Shown: one piece after another, positions 10,706 to 20,602 of the stretch
Layout: every line of letters begins with the position of its first letter
Position numbering within the stretch: position 1 is the stretch's first letter
From: Gnetum montanum
Taxonomy: Eukaryota; Streptophyta; Gnetopsida; Gnetales; Gnetaceae
DNA: 24,164 bases
Assembly: GCA_015680685.1 (NCBI GenBank)
Contig: MNCI01005484.1
Span: forward strand, 2,925 to 27,088
Direction of reading: 5' to 3'
The notes under the pieces: model-generated
Databases searched by the model: none
Seen by the model: only the letters and a program-made list of their open reading frames with translations
Told to the model about the DNA's origin: nothing
Position numbers and translations under genes: made by a program

Positions 10706-10714
10706 GTCCCATCA

Positions 10715-10719
10715 AGTAG
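10715..10719. repeat. Target site duplication AGTAG (right copy of M)
   Basis: Identical to 3531-3535 and directly next to the ATCA end of the LTR. Confidence 0.92.
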
Positions 10720-11600
10720 TTTCCAAACTTGGACAGGATTTAAAGGTTTGAAAAGGATGTGACTTCAAGGGGATTCAAAGCTCTCTGTAAGTTCTACCAT
10801 CTTGAGTGAAAGTATGTTTTCATGGATTTCTTACCATTCCATGTCGACCAATAATAAGAAGTTGAATAAGCTTTTGCATGGTGTCGTTCCCATCCAAAAC
10901 ATTCATGAAAAACATAAAATGTTAAAAAAAAAGACATGATGGGAATTTGAAGCACACCCCTTAAATAAAATGTGCTACAAGCACTGGTTATGGGACTAGA
11001 TAGACATGTTACGCATGCTTGTAGGTTCCCTCTAACTAAGGCCCTTTCTCACTTCTTAATTCTCTTTTCTTCTCAAATAAGGAATGGTGGTTGTCTGTGG
11101 GAGCATTCTTGTATCTCAAGGGGATGGATTGGTTTTAGAGTGGTGATGTGAAGTCACTAAACATGGTTGGTTTTAATCTAGACTAAGGATGGACTCTATC
11201 AAGTCATTTAACCATGAATTTCATGAGGCCCTTCATGTGACTAGGATTAGGAACTCCATTCCACTTTCTCTATCATTCATCAATGCTTTCATAACTACCT
11301 CACTATCAATTGTCCATGTTTTTTTTCTGATGCCTTAGTTTGATGTGTTGAAATTCCTAAATAAATTCTCTAGGTTTGGTCCTTAACTTTTCATAACCAT
11401 TAATCAATTATGAGACCCATAGACTCCTTAGTTGAAGTTACACGAGGTTAAAAAGGGCATGTGCCCCTATGGGGAAGATCCACTTGCATATCTTGTGATT
11501 TGGTTAGTTATGTTCCTTACTCTTAGAGATGTTTTTGAAATCAAATCTTTCATGCACTTCATCCTACATCCAATTATGTGCAAGGCATTTTTCTTCGTAA
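10720..11600 (+). mobile_element. Element A, right part: 3' non-coding region
   Basis: This continues element A past the M insertion. Read on the plus strand, it resembles the minus strand of M from about 5890 down to 5080. Shared blocks include TTTGCATGGTGT (10874), GTGCTACAAGCACTGGTTATG, CTAACTAAGGCCCTTTCTCACTTC and a diverged AGACTCC...GGGCATG stretch near 11425-11465. Homology fades after about 11570, and no polypurine tract or LTR of A could be placed. No gene is seen. An ORF at 11432-11710 is an accident of this diverged region. Confidence 0.7.
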
Positions 11601-11739
11601 AATCTATTTCTCTAATCATTTATAAATTTTTGGAACTTCAAGATCCTCTTCTAATATTTTCATCATGTCCATGGCTTTTTGGGCTTCCATTTGACCCTCC
11701 TTTCATGTGAAAAATTCTTGGTTTTTATTACTTTTAACA

Positions 11740-12300
11740 AAGTCAATGGTGGTCAATAGCAGCATCAACTAGGCCCAGTCGATGCTATTGACCACGTCGA
11801 CTAGGCCCCATAAATGTAGCCTAAAAATTCTATAAATACCACCCAACACTTTAAAATTTTTATAATTTTCCTCAAAATAGGAGGGAAGTTTTTGCAATTT
11901 TTCAAAGCCCAAAACCTTTTAGAGCCCATAAATTTCACATTGTTTGTCCAAATCACTCCATTCTTCGATCCTATAACTATTGAAGATAAGCTCTTAGTTG
12001 TGGGAGCCACAAACCTTAAGGTGTTGGAAGAAAATTTTTCAAAAGTTTTCTAACTTCCCCAAAGGGTTGATGAACAAAATAATATTAAACCATCAATTTT
12101 TAAAAGTTTAATTCTTCTAACAAACTCTAGTAAACCTAAAATTAATTTTTAATATTAAAATAAGAATAAAATACTAATTCAAATGATTAAATTGAACATG
12201 ATCACAACTTATCCAAGTGTAACTTTCCCAAAGTGATAAGGTATCCCAATTATTTCAATTATACATTAAATGCTAGCCCTTGGTCATGTTATGATCACAT
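11740..12300 (+). other. Possible diverged 5' LTR or promoter region of element B
   Basis: No coding capacity. TCAACTAGGCCC (11766) and TCGACTAGGCCCC (11797) form a short direct repeat, followed by CTATAAATACC near 11830. The same arrangement (ATCAACTAGGCC and GTGGCCCC, then CTATAAATAC) occurs in the certain B 3' LTR at 15260. This suggests a related U3 promoter. The R/U5 and TCATCA end of that LTR were not found here, nor was a primer site, so the 5' boundary of B is open. Confidence 0.35.
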
Positions 12301-14979
12301 ATGGCACCAAGACCAAAATGAATGTAGGAAGGAGGATCATCCCAACAAAAGAAGAAATGACCCAAAGATGGAAGGGAATAGCATGAACAAGTCCAAGAGT
12401 AGGTAGCAGAAACTCATGCAGTAGGACCTCTTTGGGAGAAGCTCAAAGTGGAATTTATTTGATAGATTCATGAAGAAGAGGCTGCAATAGAACAATCTTG
12501 AGGAGAGGGACTAGGGCTTGTACCAAGACTTGAGGTCGCATTGACACAAGTCTACCTTGATATGATTATGCCTCATGATGTCCAATGCTCAATTCTCCAA
12601 GAATTGAACTTTGGATCATTCTTAGAACATCCTCCACTAGAAGTCAAGATGTAGTTACAAAACTCTCCCATGTGGCTAATCATCACTTCCAATGGGGAGT
12701 GGTATATGAGAGAGACATATCTCTTCTAGAATAATCAAAAGCTAGGAGCCACTGTGAAAATCAAAGACATTCAGGCATCCTACTTGGTATAAGCTATTGC
12801 ATAAGCTCTTGGTTTGCCTAATTCTAGAATCCATCTAGTAGAGTTCTCCATGCAAGAAGATCCAGAGGCAAAAAAGAAGTGGATCCAATAGTGTTATGGG
12901 GTTGACCATAAAGATTTTGGTGTGCACACAAGGGTGGAGTGCATATACTTCAAGATAGTAGCTTATCACCTTAATTTGATGGTGAGGCTTAGTAAGGTGA
13001 CTACTTTCTCCACTCATGCATGTACTAATTTAAGTAAAAAATTTCTTGTAAACCTTCCATAAATAATATATCTAGAGATGGAAAAGTGCTTTAAGGAAAA
13101 TGAACGTGGAAGAAAAAACTTGTCCTTTCCATGCCATATCAAAAAAATCTGTAAAAGGATAGGAATAGTTTTCTATGAAAATGACATAATCAGGCATACT
13201 CCCATTACCTTCTGGTGTGAAATGATGAAAGACATAAGACCCTTGAAATGTCTAGAGACGAGGAGTAGCAATCACCATATCCACCACCCACTTAGGAAAC
13301 AATGCCAAAGGCCCATGTTGCCATTAAATTCTTGTGCAAAATCTAAAAGTAGCTCTTGCGAGAGTCAGAGTAACAAGTACGAACAAGTGGTGGGGATTCA
13401 TCTATATACTATCCTACAATGAGTCATCTCAACAAAGTGGCTTGAACAATCAATTAAATGGAGGAAGGTGGGCCAATATTTTCAGCCCAAACTTGTGAGG
13501 TCAAATCCTAGTGCCCAAGAGGGAGCAACTATCTTGGTGATGTAGCAACAAGGTTAGGAGATAGCAAGGGAAATGGTTGTTGGTCAAATCATCAATGTAC
13601 TAAACAAACCTACAATGTTTGTACTAGATGTTTTTGCACTGAAAGATGTGTAGACATCCATAGAAATTGTTAGTAGCCTATTAAGTCCAGCCCAACACGA
13701 GAAGTTGTTGGATGAATTGGTGGGAATTGAGCAACTAATATTAGATATCTTTGATTTTCTGAATAACATCACTATAACCCAGTCAAAGTTTCTTGAAGTA
13801 AATAGAAAATGCATCATTTTGGAAGGGAAACTTGAAATGTCTCAAGTGTAAAAACAACACTTGGATGTAGAGGTTACCTAATTAAGACTCTGCCTTGCTA
13901 ATCTTGTGCACCTCAACCTTGCACTGACAAGAGATGAAGCTTTTCAATAGCTTCAAGATAAACTTAAACATGTTGAGGTAGGGATGGTGATGACTATCTT
14001 TGACCAGTCCTTGTCTAAGGCCAAGACATATTCAATTCAAAAGGACTTAGTCTAGACACACCTAGAGAATGAGATGTTGACTATAGAGAATCATTGGCTA
14101 TGGAATGTTATGCAAAAAAAGTAGATGCAAGAATTCATCCATTAACAACAAGAGTATCTTACCAAGGTAAACATTGAGCTTAGGAGATTGATAGTAGAAA
14201 ATAGAAATCTCTCTATGGAAGAAGTCTGCATTTTACGTAAAAAATCTATAATTAAGATTACTGCTTGAAAGAATAAAGCCCTTAAATTTGAGAGAGACAA
14301 GAACCACTATAGAGATCAAGTTGACCTATAGAAAGAAGTTAATGACAAACACATCTAGATGGCTAAGGAAAAAGTTAATGAGATTCTCCAAAAACTCTAG
14401 CAAGGAAAAGAGGTATGAAAATGTATCATTGATGGGACAAATGCCTACAAAAAAGTGAAGATCCACATGAGGGAGTTACATATTGAAGAAATGAAAAAAT
14501 ACATGAAGCTTGCCAATCTTTGATATGTAAACCTAGCAATGCTGATTGTCGGATGGCCATAGTTAGAGTTAGAGAAGTAGGTGACCAGCTTGTACTTACT
14601 GTACAAGGTAGAGTTCAAGCACCATAAGGAGACTAAGCAAAAGAATGAGACTAAAAACATTAAAATTCAATTTCTTATACCAAGATTCACTAATCAAAGA
14701 TCAATTGCTAAGAACCTAGCCAAAAGAATGAATGATTACCAAGAAATAAAAAATGCAACTAGGGAATTTGACATCAAACACAAAAAATTTGCTACTTGGT
14801 TCATTAATGTTAAGGAGCTATTCCCAACAATGCCTTATCCTTGGAATGTGTTCATTCTAGCTCACATTTGTGAAGTTGTGTAGACTGTGCATGATCCTAG
14901 GAGTAGAGAGGAGGATTAAAAGTTGCAGCTACATTAAGACAACCACAATAGTCTCAACCACTGTGTGTGCCTAAAGTAG
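12301..14979 (+). pseudogene. Element B long ORF: possible plant transposon protein domain plus coiled coil (36 stops, no frameshift)
   Basis: One reading frame runs from ATG 12301 (MAPRPK) to about 14979, near 890 codons. It is interrupted by 36 in-frame stops (20 TAG, 8 TAA, 8 TGA) but by no visible frameshift. Residues about 180-370 (12840-13420) include VHTRVECIYFKIVAYHLNLM and SFPCHIKKICKRIGIVFYEND. In spacing and character these resemble the 'putative plant transposon protein' domain found in many plant repeats; this is recalled by pattern and not confirmed. From about 13660 to 14520 the sequence is Lys/Glu/Leu-rich with heptad-like stretches, suggesting a long coiled coil. The last open piece is 14581-14880. 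No RT, protease or integrase motif is present. It lies directly upstream of the B polypurine tract and 3' LTR. Confidence 0.6.
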
Positions 14980-15250
14980 GAGAAGGTCCTTTTGAACCCC
15001 AGGAGCCTCCACTGCCTAGGACCATTTAATGTTCTTCATTGTCTTTGTGCCATCAAAGCAATTATGTTTGTCAATTTTATTTTGGTATCCAGTTTTGTAG
15101 TCTTGAGCACCAAAATTTTTTGTAATGATTGTATATACATACACTTGGACACTTAGTGTTTGTTTGTGTTTGTCATATGTCTATCTTCATTCAATAATTC
15201 CATACCTTCCCAAATTTGTAGATAACTCAAGGATTAGCTTTCATTCAGTT
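14980..15250 (+). other. Spacer between the B frame and its polypurine tract
   Basis: AT-rich, with no coding signal beyond the tail of the 12301 frame. No repeat was recognised in it. Confidence 0.5.
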
Positions 15251-15259
15251 GTGGGGGTA
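15251..15259 (+). other. Polypurine tract of element B
   Basis: GTGGGGGTA directly before TGATGAATC. It matches the tract of M (4405-4398) and C (22720-22713) in sequence and in distance to the LTR. It shows that 15260-16138 is a 3' LTR. Confidence 0.82.
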
Positions 15260-16138
15260 TGATGAATCATAAATTGGTTGCATTGATTGGGCCCTATCAA
15301 CTAGGCCTTATTGATGCATGATTTGATGCATTGATGTGGCCCCATTGACATAGTATCTATTTTTGCCTATAAATACATGCTCACCCACCGTGTTTATGAC
15401 ATCTTTTGTCATAATTATAGTAGAGAATTTTTAGTTTTCTTGTGTGAAAGTTAGAATATTTTTCTAAGTGCCTATAGTAAGATTCAAGAGTGTACGAATC
15501 CTTATTTGAGCATTGTTGTACCTAAGCAGAGTAGTGTGTGTGGCAATAAAGATGAGCGTTGTGATAAACCTTGTAGTTTTGAAATAGATTAATTATTTAT
15601 TTATGTATTTAATGTTTTATGTAATTTATTTAATTATTTAAGTAAATTAAATAATTAATTAGGCTAATTTAAGCTAGATTAAATAGTGATTAATTAAGCA
15701 CATAAGTACAACCACTTCAAGCATATGCTTAGTGCTTGGTAATCCTAGTAATGCTTAATGTTTGGTAACCTAATAGTGTTAAATGTGCTCAAGATGTGTA
15801 CGGCAAGTGGGAACAAATGCTTAGGTTAAGATTAGTTAGGTGTAGCTAGTTAGATTAAATTAGCAATTTAATTATTTTAGTTTTATTCATTATTCTTTAC
15901 CCTTAGGAGACTTAAAACACAAAGCATAAAAATGATAAAAATCATATGGCTAAGTTGCAATTAACCATACCTTCACATTTCACAAGTGTAATTAGGAAGA
16001 TAATGATCATAATGGTCAGTTTCACTTCCTAGAGACCAGTGTACTTAGAAGGTTATAAGTCCATGAAATTCAACTAGATCATGCATGAACACTTAGTGAT
16101 TCATATAGTTGGGTGTAGGTTCTACTCACCGCTCATCA
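15260..16138 (+). repeat. 3' LTR of element B (879 bp)
   Basis: It starts TGATGAATCATAAATTGG and ends CACCGCTCATCA. From the AATAAA signal (15545-15550) to the end it aligns, with divergence, to the minus strand of 4075-3536: GGCAATAAAGATGA, GCTTGGTAATC-type segments, AAGTGGGAACAAATGCTTAGG, AAAAATCATATGGCTAAG and GGTGTAGGTTCTACTCACC. The U3 differs: it has GATTGATGCAT/GGGCCC-type short repeats in place of the GCGATATCGC array. The sequence after it (ATCTTGTGC) is not a primer site, in keeping with a 3' LTR. Confidence 0.85.
15367..15376 (+). promoter_or_regulatory. TATA box of the B LTR
   Basis: CTATAAATAC, about 110 bases into the LTR. It corresponds to CTATAAATAA in the M and C LTRs. Confidence 0.7.
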
Positions 16139-17906
16139 ATCTTGTGCTAACAAAATGGTGGTGGCTAATCATTATATTCCTCTATAATTCTTCTAAATTA
16201 TCATGTTAGCTATATGTCTTTTGACAATACTTATAGTTATTCTTTTCTTTCTCCTCACAACTCTTTTTTATTGTCCATAAAATTGTAGACTATTTGGTTC
16301 TAATGTTATATTGTAGTCTTGGGTTGGTGCCATACTTATACATTAAGATATAATTTCTAAAGATAATCATAGTAATATAGTTACTTGATTGTATACTTGG
16401 AACTTGAAAAAATGTATTACCTTGAATGAATTAATTATGCTAGTTTAGCTATATATTTATTATTTGGTTAATAGAATTAAAAATTCTCAAATTAATTCAC
16501 TAAGGATTGATTTTTCAAAGATAAACTCCAGGTTATAAGGTAGTTGGACTCTCATAAATAATAATTCCCTAAAAAAGTTTATCTCTCATTCTAACAATAT
16601 GACTATAATTATTTATTTACCATGGTAAAATCTAAGAAAAAAATGTGATCAAGAGAGCTCCCCCTCACTATTATAATGGTAAAATTATTTTACTATGATA
16701 GAAGAGGAGTCTCTTGAACAAGGTTAGTAATTGACCTCTTGATCAAAATTAAAGAATAACAAATTACACTAGAGTAAATAATATAATAAGATTATGTAGG
16801 TTGGTGCAAGTTATAATAACTACATTACAAGATAACTAACAGAATAGATGATCCATTGTAAGATATCAAACTCACAGTTGTAAGTACATGAGGGTTAATA
16901 ATAATGTAATTTATATTGAGACATCATACTTAATCTTATTAGCAAGAATGAAGTATTAGAACTCATAAACTGAAAAGTATATTTACAACTACACACTAAA
17001 TTGATAGATGATATATGTTTATAAATACTTAAAGTCAATAAACAATGCCCTTATATTATTTAAACTAAGTAAAAAACATAACCATATACAAATGAATACA
17101 TCTCATTATTAAGAACTAATAGATTATTTATTTTGTTATGTAAAATATGATACTTATATATCTTTAACTTAAATATTACACATATAGGTTGATAAATATA
17201 TTAATTTTTAATACTATCCATCAAATTTAATATAGAATAACTTTGATAATTACATGATAATCTTTACTTATCCATCTTCAATTTATTTATGCACTTTTAG
17301 TAGATTATTTAGTCTTTAACTGAAAAAAAAACTTTAAAGAATATTATTCTTCTTAAGCTTCTTAACCTTTTAATTTATTTGAAAGAATTCTTTATCACTG
17401 TTAGTGCTAACATCACCTACAAATAGGGCCTTAATCTTCCATCACAAAACAAAACCATAAGTTTTAACTTCTAATTAGCAACAAAAAATCAAACTAACAA
17501 TTGAAAGAAAAGGAAGTGTTAATTAATTCTAATTGATTTCCATTTTTGATTGATTGTCATTGATGATTGATTGCCACTATCAATTCAAACTAACAATTCT
17601 TAAGTTTCTACTAATTCTCATGAATGCTAATGTAAAATAAATTGCAAATATTACCAGCTCCTTGCAAAAAAATATTCTAAAACTGGATTTTTAGGTATGA
17701 TCTATCTTTGATTTTAGTAAAATATTTTTTTAAAAATATTTCCTTTGCCTTCCATTGCAACCTGCAACACCTCATCTCATTTTCTTTGCACTACTACACA
17801 ACACATGCAACCTACTTCTTTTCACTCACTGTTGTGGCTGTGCTATTGAAAATTTTGACACATGCACCATCTCCTCTTTCTGCTCTACATCAATGCTGAA
17901 AAAGCC
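16139..17906. other. AT-rich region of unknown origin
   Basis: About 1.8 kb, strongly AT-rich, with no coding region, LTR or known domain. The only structure noted is an imperfect inverted repeat at 16649-16717. Near 17420 a TACAAATAGGG stretch is followed by an A/C-rich leader-like sequence, which could be a host promoter and 5' leader. This is weak. It may be the oldest, host-derived DNA in the window or a decayed element without recognisable ends. Confidence 0.5.
16649..16717. repeat. Imperfect inverted repeat (hairpin)
   Basis: Outer arms TCAAGAGAGCTCC and GGAGTCTCTTGA pair, and so do inner arms ATAATGGTAAAA and TTTTACTATGAT, around a 4-base loop. It could be a remnant of a small inverted-repeat element or a chance hairpin. 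No target duplication was identified. Confidence 0.5.
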
Positions 17907-18008
17907 ATGGCCATCACAAAGTACCTACATTTCTTAGTATTCCTCTACTTAGGCACCATGCTCTATGTAGCAAATGGCCTTATTTTCCACCATTTCTCCC
18001 ACACATAA
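17907..18008 (+). CDS. Small ORF resembling a secretory signal peptide (possible gene remnant)
   Basis: A 33-residue ORF, ATG 17907 to TAA 18006-18008. It begins MAITKYLHFLVFLYLGTM, then LYVANG. This is a short n-region with Lys, about 15 hydrophobic residues and small residues near a possible cleavage site after VANG, as in plant secreted proteins. The stop lies right beside the D1 LTR (from 18010), inside its would-be target duplication. It may be the first exon of a host gene cut by D1, or a chance ORF. Function unknown. Confidence 0.25.
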   Translation: MAITKYLHFLVFLYLGTMLYVANGLIFHHFSHT

Positions 18009-18009
18009 C

Positions 18010-18515
18010 TCTGACATCCCATTCCCATGTTATAAAAATATGATCACTTAATTTATCACATTCATCATTTTCTTAGACAATATACTAGAAACATTATAAA
18101 TATTTAATACATGAATTAACTAGTAAATAAATAATTGGTACTGAAGAATGAACATAGGAAAATGGAAAATTTTTATTAATAGAATAGAGTATTCTAATGC
18201 CCTCTAAGTTATCTTCCTATGCCACTTAAGCCTTAGAGGCGATCCAGCACTACCACCATAGTTAGGCTATCCTACCAAAGAGGTGATTAGTCCCTTCTTG
18301 TCCTACTTCACCTAGCTCCCATCACTTGCCTTTCCTAGCTCTACAACTCCATGTCCAACATGACGTCTAATCCTAGCCTTAAATGGCATAGGTCAAACCC
18401 TTTCCTGAGGGATACATGAATAATCATAATTCCTCATACAAGGGGCCGCTTCATTTGAAGGTTAATCACATTTTTTACAATTTTTTTCATCCTTAACAAG
18501 GGATGGGACATTACT
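18010..18515 (-). repeat. 3' LTR of element D1 (506 bp)
   Basis: Minus-strand start is AGTAATGTCCCATCCC and the end is GGGAATGGGATGTCAGA, slightly decayed from the TGTAATGTCCC...TGTCACA of its partner at 19958-20463. Both are 506 bp and share many blocks, for example CACTTAAGCCTTAGAGGC on the plus strand. A purine tract (minus CTAAGGGGGGTAGAT) abuts it at 18516-18530. TGTAA-start, ACA-end LTRs of this kind are typical of Tekay/Del chromoviruses. Confidence 0.82.
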
Positions 18516-18530
18516 ATCTACCCCCCTTAG
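18516..18530 (-). other. Polypurine tract of D1
   Basis: CTAAGGGGGGTAGAT on the minus strand, next to the LTR start. The TAA here is also the stop of the upstream acidic pol tail, an overlap repeated in D2 (20464-20479). Confidence 0.75.
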
Positions 18531-19957
18531 GCATCTAGCTCTTCCTCGAGCACTTCCTCTATGTCTAGCTGCTTGGGTGTTACTTCATTGTTATGTTCCT
18601 TAGCTTTGGTTCCTTTATTTTTTTCATTATCATCTATACAAATAGAAGATCATAAATTATAAAAAATAATTTATTACACCCATAACAAATAAAATTTATT
18701 ATTCAATATTAGGATGATTAAAAAGTTGGGGACAACTATTTAAAATAAACTTCCTATTTTCCCAAGTTTGCTGATCAAGTACTTCATTGATAGTTTTATT
18801 TCATAATTTCTTGGTTCATTGGTTTTTAATAGCAATGGGTCTAACTTCAAAGTTAGCATTGGATCATAATGACAAAGTATTCCAATCCAGCACATATGGC
18901 ACATCATTTTCATGAAATTTATTTAGCATGCTCACATGGAAAAATGGATGAATTTTTAAGGTTGCTAGAAGATTCAATTGATATGATAATTTGCCAATTC
19001 TTTTAGAGATTTCAAAGGGTCCACAAAATCTAGGTGTCAATTTAGTATATTTGCTAAGTGTAAGAGAACTTCTAGTAGGTTTTATTCTTAGTAATACTTG
19101 ATCTCCTACTTGGAATTCTTTTTTAAGTTGATGTTGATATGCATATCCTTTATATTTATATTTGATATCTTTTAAATTTTGTTTAACTCTTGTGACAATG
19201 TTTTCCATTATTTTCATTTCTTCTTCCTTCCATTCCACTCTTAAGGCTGGGTCTATCTAGGTTAGCAGTGTACGACAATTATGTCCATACACTACTTCAA
19301 ACAGTGTTTGATGTATGGAACCTTGATAATTATTATTATAGGAAAATTATACTAGGTGCAAATAATTCTCCCACATTTTTTGTGTACTCCCAACATTGGC
19401 TTCATAGGATATCTTCTAATATTCTATTCACATGTTTGGTTTGCCCATCAATCTCAGGGTGGTAAGTTGTGCTAAATTTCAACTAGGTTCCAATCTCTAT
19501 GAAGAAATTTTTTCAAAATTTGGATATGAAATTGGGATATTTGTCTAAGGTAATAGATTTTGGACAACCATGCAATCGAAATACTTCACATACAAATTTT
19601 TGGGCTACTTCTTTTGCTATGTTTGTAGATTTCAAAGCTATAAAATGTATCATCTTTAATAGATGATCAACCGCTATGAAAATTGAGTCATTTCCATTTT
19701 TTATTATTAGCAATCCCACAATGAAATCCATGGTGACATCTTTCCATTTCCAAGTTGGTACTTCCATAGGTTATAATAATCCATTGGGTTTCCTTTATTC
19801 AGATTTTATTCTTTGGAACGTTGAATAATTTTTAATGTATGAGGACACATCATTCTTTATTCTAGATCAAAAATAAGATTTTTGAATCATCATATAGATC
19901 TTAGTATAACCTAGGTGTCTTGTGTATGGTACTTCATGTGCTTCACACAACAACCTT
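18528..19957 (-). pseudogene. Tekay-like integrase with chromodomain and acidic tail, D1 (broken, 5' truncated)
   Basis: This would insert element DNA, the chromodomain steering it to chromatin. Read on the minus strand: a zinc-binding remnant EAHEVPYTRHLGYTK (about 19945-19900, with the Cys pair lost); the core with WKDVTMDFIVGLL (about 19746) and LDKYPNF (about 19535); and DGQTKHVNRILED near 19440, where Lys stands at the position of the catalytic Glu (codon 19437-19435). Then comes VGDQVLLRIKPTRSS, the GPF motif (CGPFEISKRIG) and IHPFFHVSMLNKF (19080-18900). A chromodomain remnant holds FEVRPIAIK and QQTWENRK (18850-18725). The tail KQLDIEEVLEEELDA ends at 18528. Frames shift between 19239 and 19513. 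Cut at 19957 by the D2 LTR. Confidence 0.87.
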
Positions 19958-20463
19958 TGTGACATCTTATTCCCAAATGTCATAAAAATATGAACACCTA
20001 ATTTATTATATTCATCATGAATAACATATAGGAAAGATTATAAACACTTAAATAATGAATTAATTATTAAATAAATAATTTATGCTAAATAATCAAGCAA
20101 TGAAAAAAATGGAAAAATTATATTAATGGAAGAGAGTACTATAACGTCCTTTTGGGTTGTCTTCCTGTGCCACTTAAGCCTTAGAGGCAATCCAACACTA
20201 CCACCACGGTTAGGCTATCATACCAAAGGGGTTATTAGTCCCATTTTTTCCTACTTTATTCAACTCCCATTACTCACCCCTCCAGGCTCCACAACTCCAT
20301 GCTAGCACAACCTCTAACCTCGACCTTAAATAGCATAGCTCAAACCCTTTCCCAAGGGACACATAAATATTCATAACTCCTCATAATGAGGTACCCCTTC
20401 ATTAGAAGCTTAATTACATTTTTTACAATTTATTCCACCCTTAACAAGGTATGGGACATTACA
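19958..20463 (-). repeat. 3' LTR of element D2 (506 bp)
   Basis: On the plus strand it starts TGTGACATC and ends GACATTACA. It is homologous end to end with 18010-18515. A purine tract CTTAAGGGGGGTAGAT (20479-20464, minus) abuts it, so it is a 3' LTR. It lies in the D1 integrase zinc region, suggesting insertion of D2 into D1. Most of it (from 20051) is also present inverted at 20760-21172. Confidence 0.82.
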
Positions 20464-20602
20464 ATCTACCCCCCTTAAGCATCTATCTCGTCCTTGAGCG
20501 CTTCCTCTATATCCAACTACTTAACGACTGCTTCATCATTATGCTCCTCAGCTTTAGTTCCCTTATTTTCCTCATTATAATCTATAAAAATAAAAGATCA
20601 AC
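20051..20602 (+). repeat. Left arm of a 552-bp inverted repeat
   Basis: Reverse complement of 20621-21172. No mismatch was found in the segments I compared base by base, and both arms are exactly 552 bp. It covers most of the D2 LTR, its purine tract and the pol tail. The 18-base centre contains the N at 20620. Confidence 0.93.

Larger units (their letters stand above)
3536..10714 (-). mobile_element. Element M: LTR retrotransposon with gag-protease but no RT, RNase H or integrase
   Basis: A 7.18-kb insertion on the minus strand, with both LTRs and a perfect AGTAG duplication. Read 5' to 3' on the minus strand: 5' LTR 10714-9905, tRNA-Asp primer site 9903-9886, gag from 9761, protease to 6611, a short junction, about 2 kb of non-coding 3' region, a polypurine tract 4405-4398 and 3' LTR 4397-3536. 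The RT-RNase H-integrase block present in relative A is missing between about 6610 and 6440, so this is a deletion derivative or a non-autonomous gag-carrying type. Gag and protease are broken by stops and frameshifts. Confidence 0.9.
9905..10714 (-). repeat. 5' LTR of element M (810 bp)
   Basis: It begins TGATGAGTGGTGAGG and ends CGCGTCCCATCA on the plus strand. It aligns along its length with 3536-4397. The primer site abuts it on the left and the AGTAG duplication on the right. The U3 carries only four GCGATATCGC-like units, against eight in the 3' LTR of the same element, which explains most of the length difference. ORFs inside it are LTR sequence and not genes. Confidence 0.92.
11740..16138 (+). 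mobile_element. Element B: non-autonomous LTR element with a non-gag-pol ORF
   Basis: The plus-strand order is a possible 5' promoter region, the 12301 frame, about 270 bases of spacer (15 kb region), polypurine tract 15251-15259 and a certain 3' LTR 15260-16138. The right end is firm. The left boundary and a target duplication were not found. It shares LTR ends and R/U5 with M and C but has its own U3 and coding region, as expected for an element mobilised by another's proteins. Confidence 0.5.
18010..19957 (-). mobile_element. Element D1: 3' part of a Tekay-like chromovirus
   Basis: Integrase, chromodomain, polypurine tract and 3' LTR on the minus strand. Everything 5' of the integrase zinc region is separated by the D2 LTR at 19958. 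A solo-element reading with the D2 LTR as its 5' LTR was tested. No primer site abuts 19958, and the flanks of 18010 and 20463 do not match. Confidence 0.78.

Noticed and set aside
12301-12314. TGGCACCAAGACC as a primer binding site of element B
   Set aside because: It fits the tRNA-Asp site poorly and reads better as the start codon region of the 12301 frame.
12301-14979. Stop codon reassignment as the explanation for the many in-frame stops
   Set aside because: All three stop codons occur, plant nuclear genes use the standard code, and methylation-linked C-to-T decay explains the pattern.
11480-16145. ATCTTG at about 11486 and after 16138 as a target duplication of B
   Set aside because: The left copy lies within sequence still homologous to the 3' region of A, and no LTR start follows it; likely chance.
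18010-20463. A single complete element with LTRs 18010-18515 and 19958-20463
   Set aside because: Both LTRs have a polypurine tract on the same side, no primer site adjoins 19958, and the outer flanks do not match.
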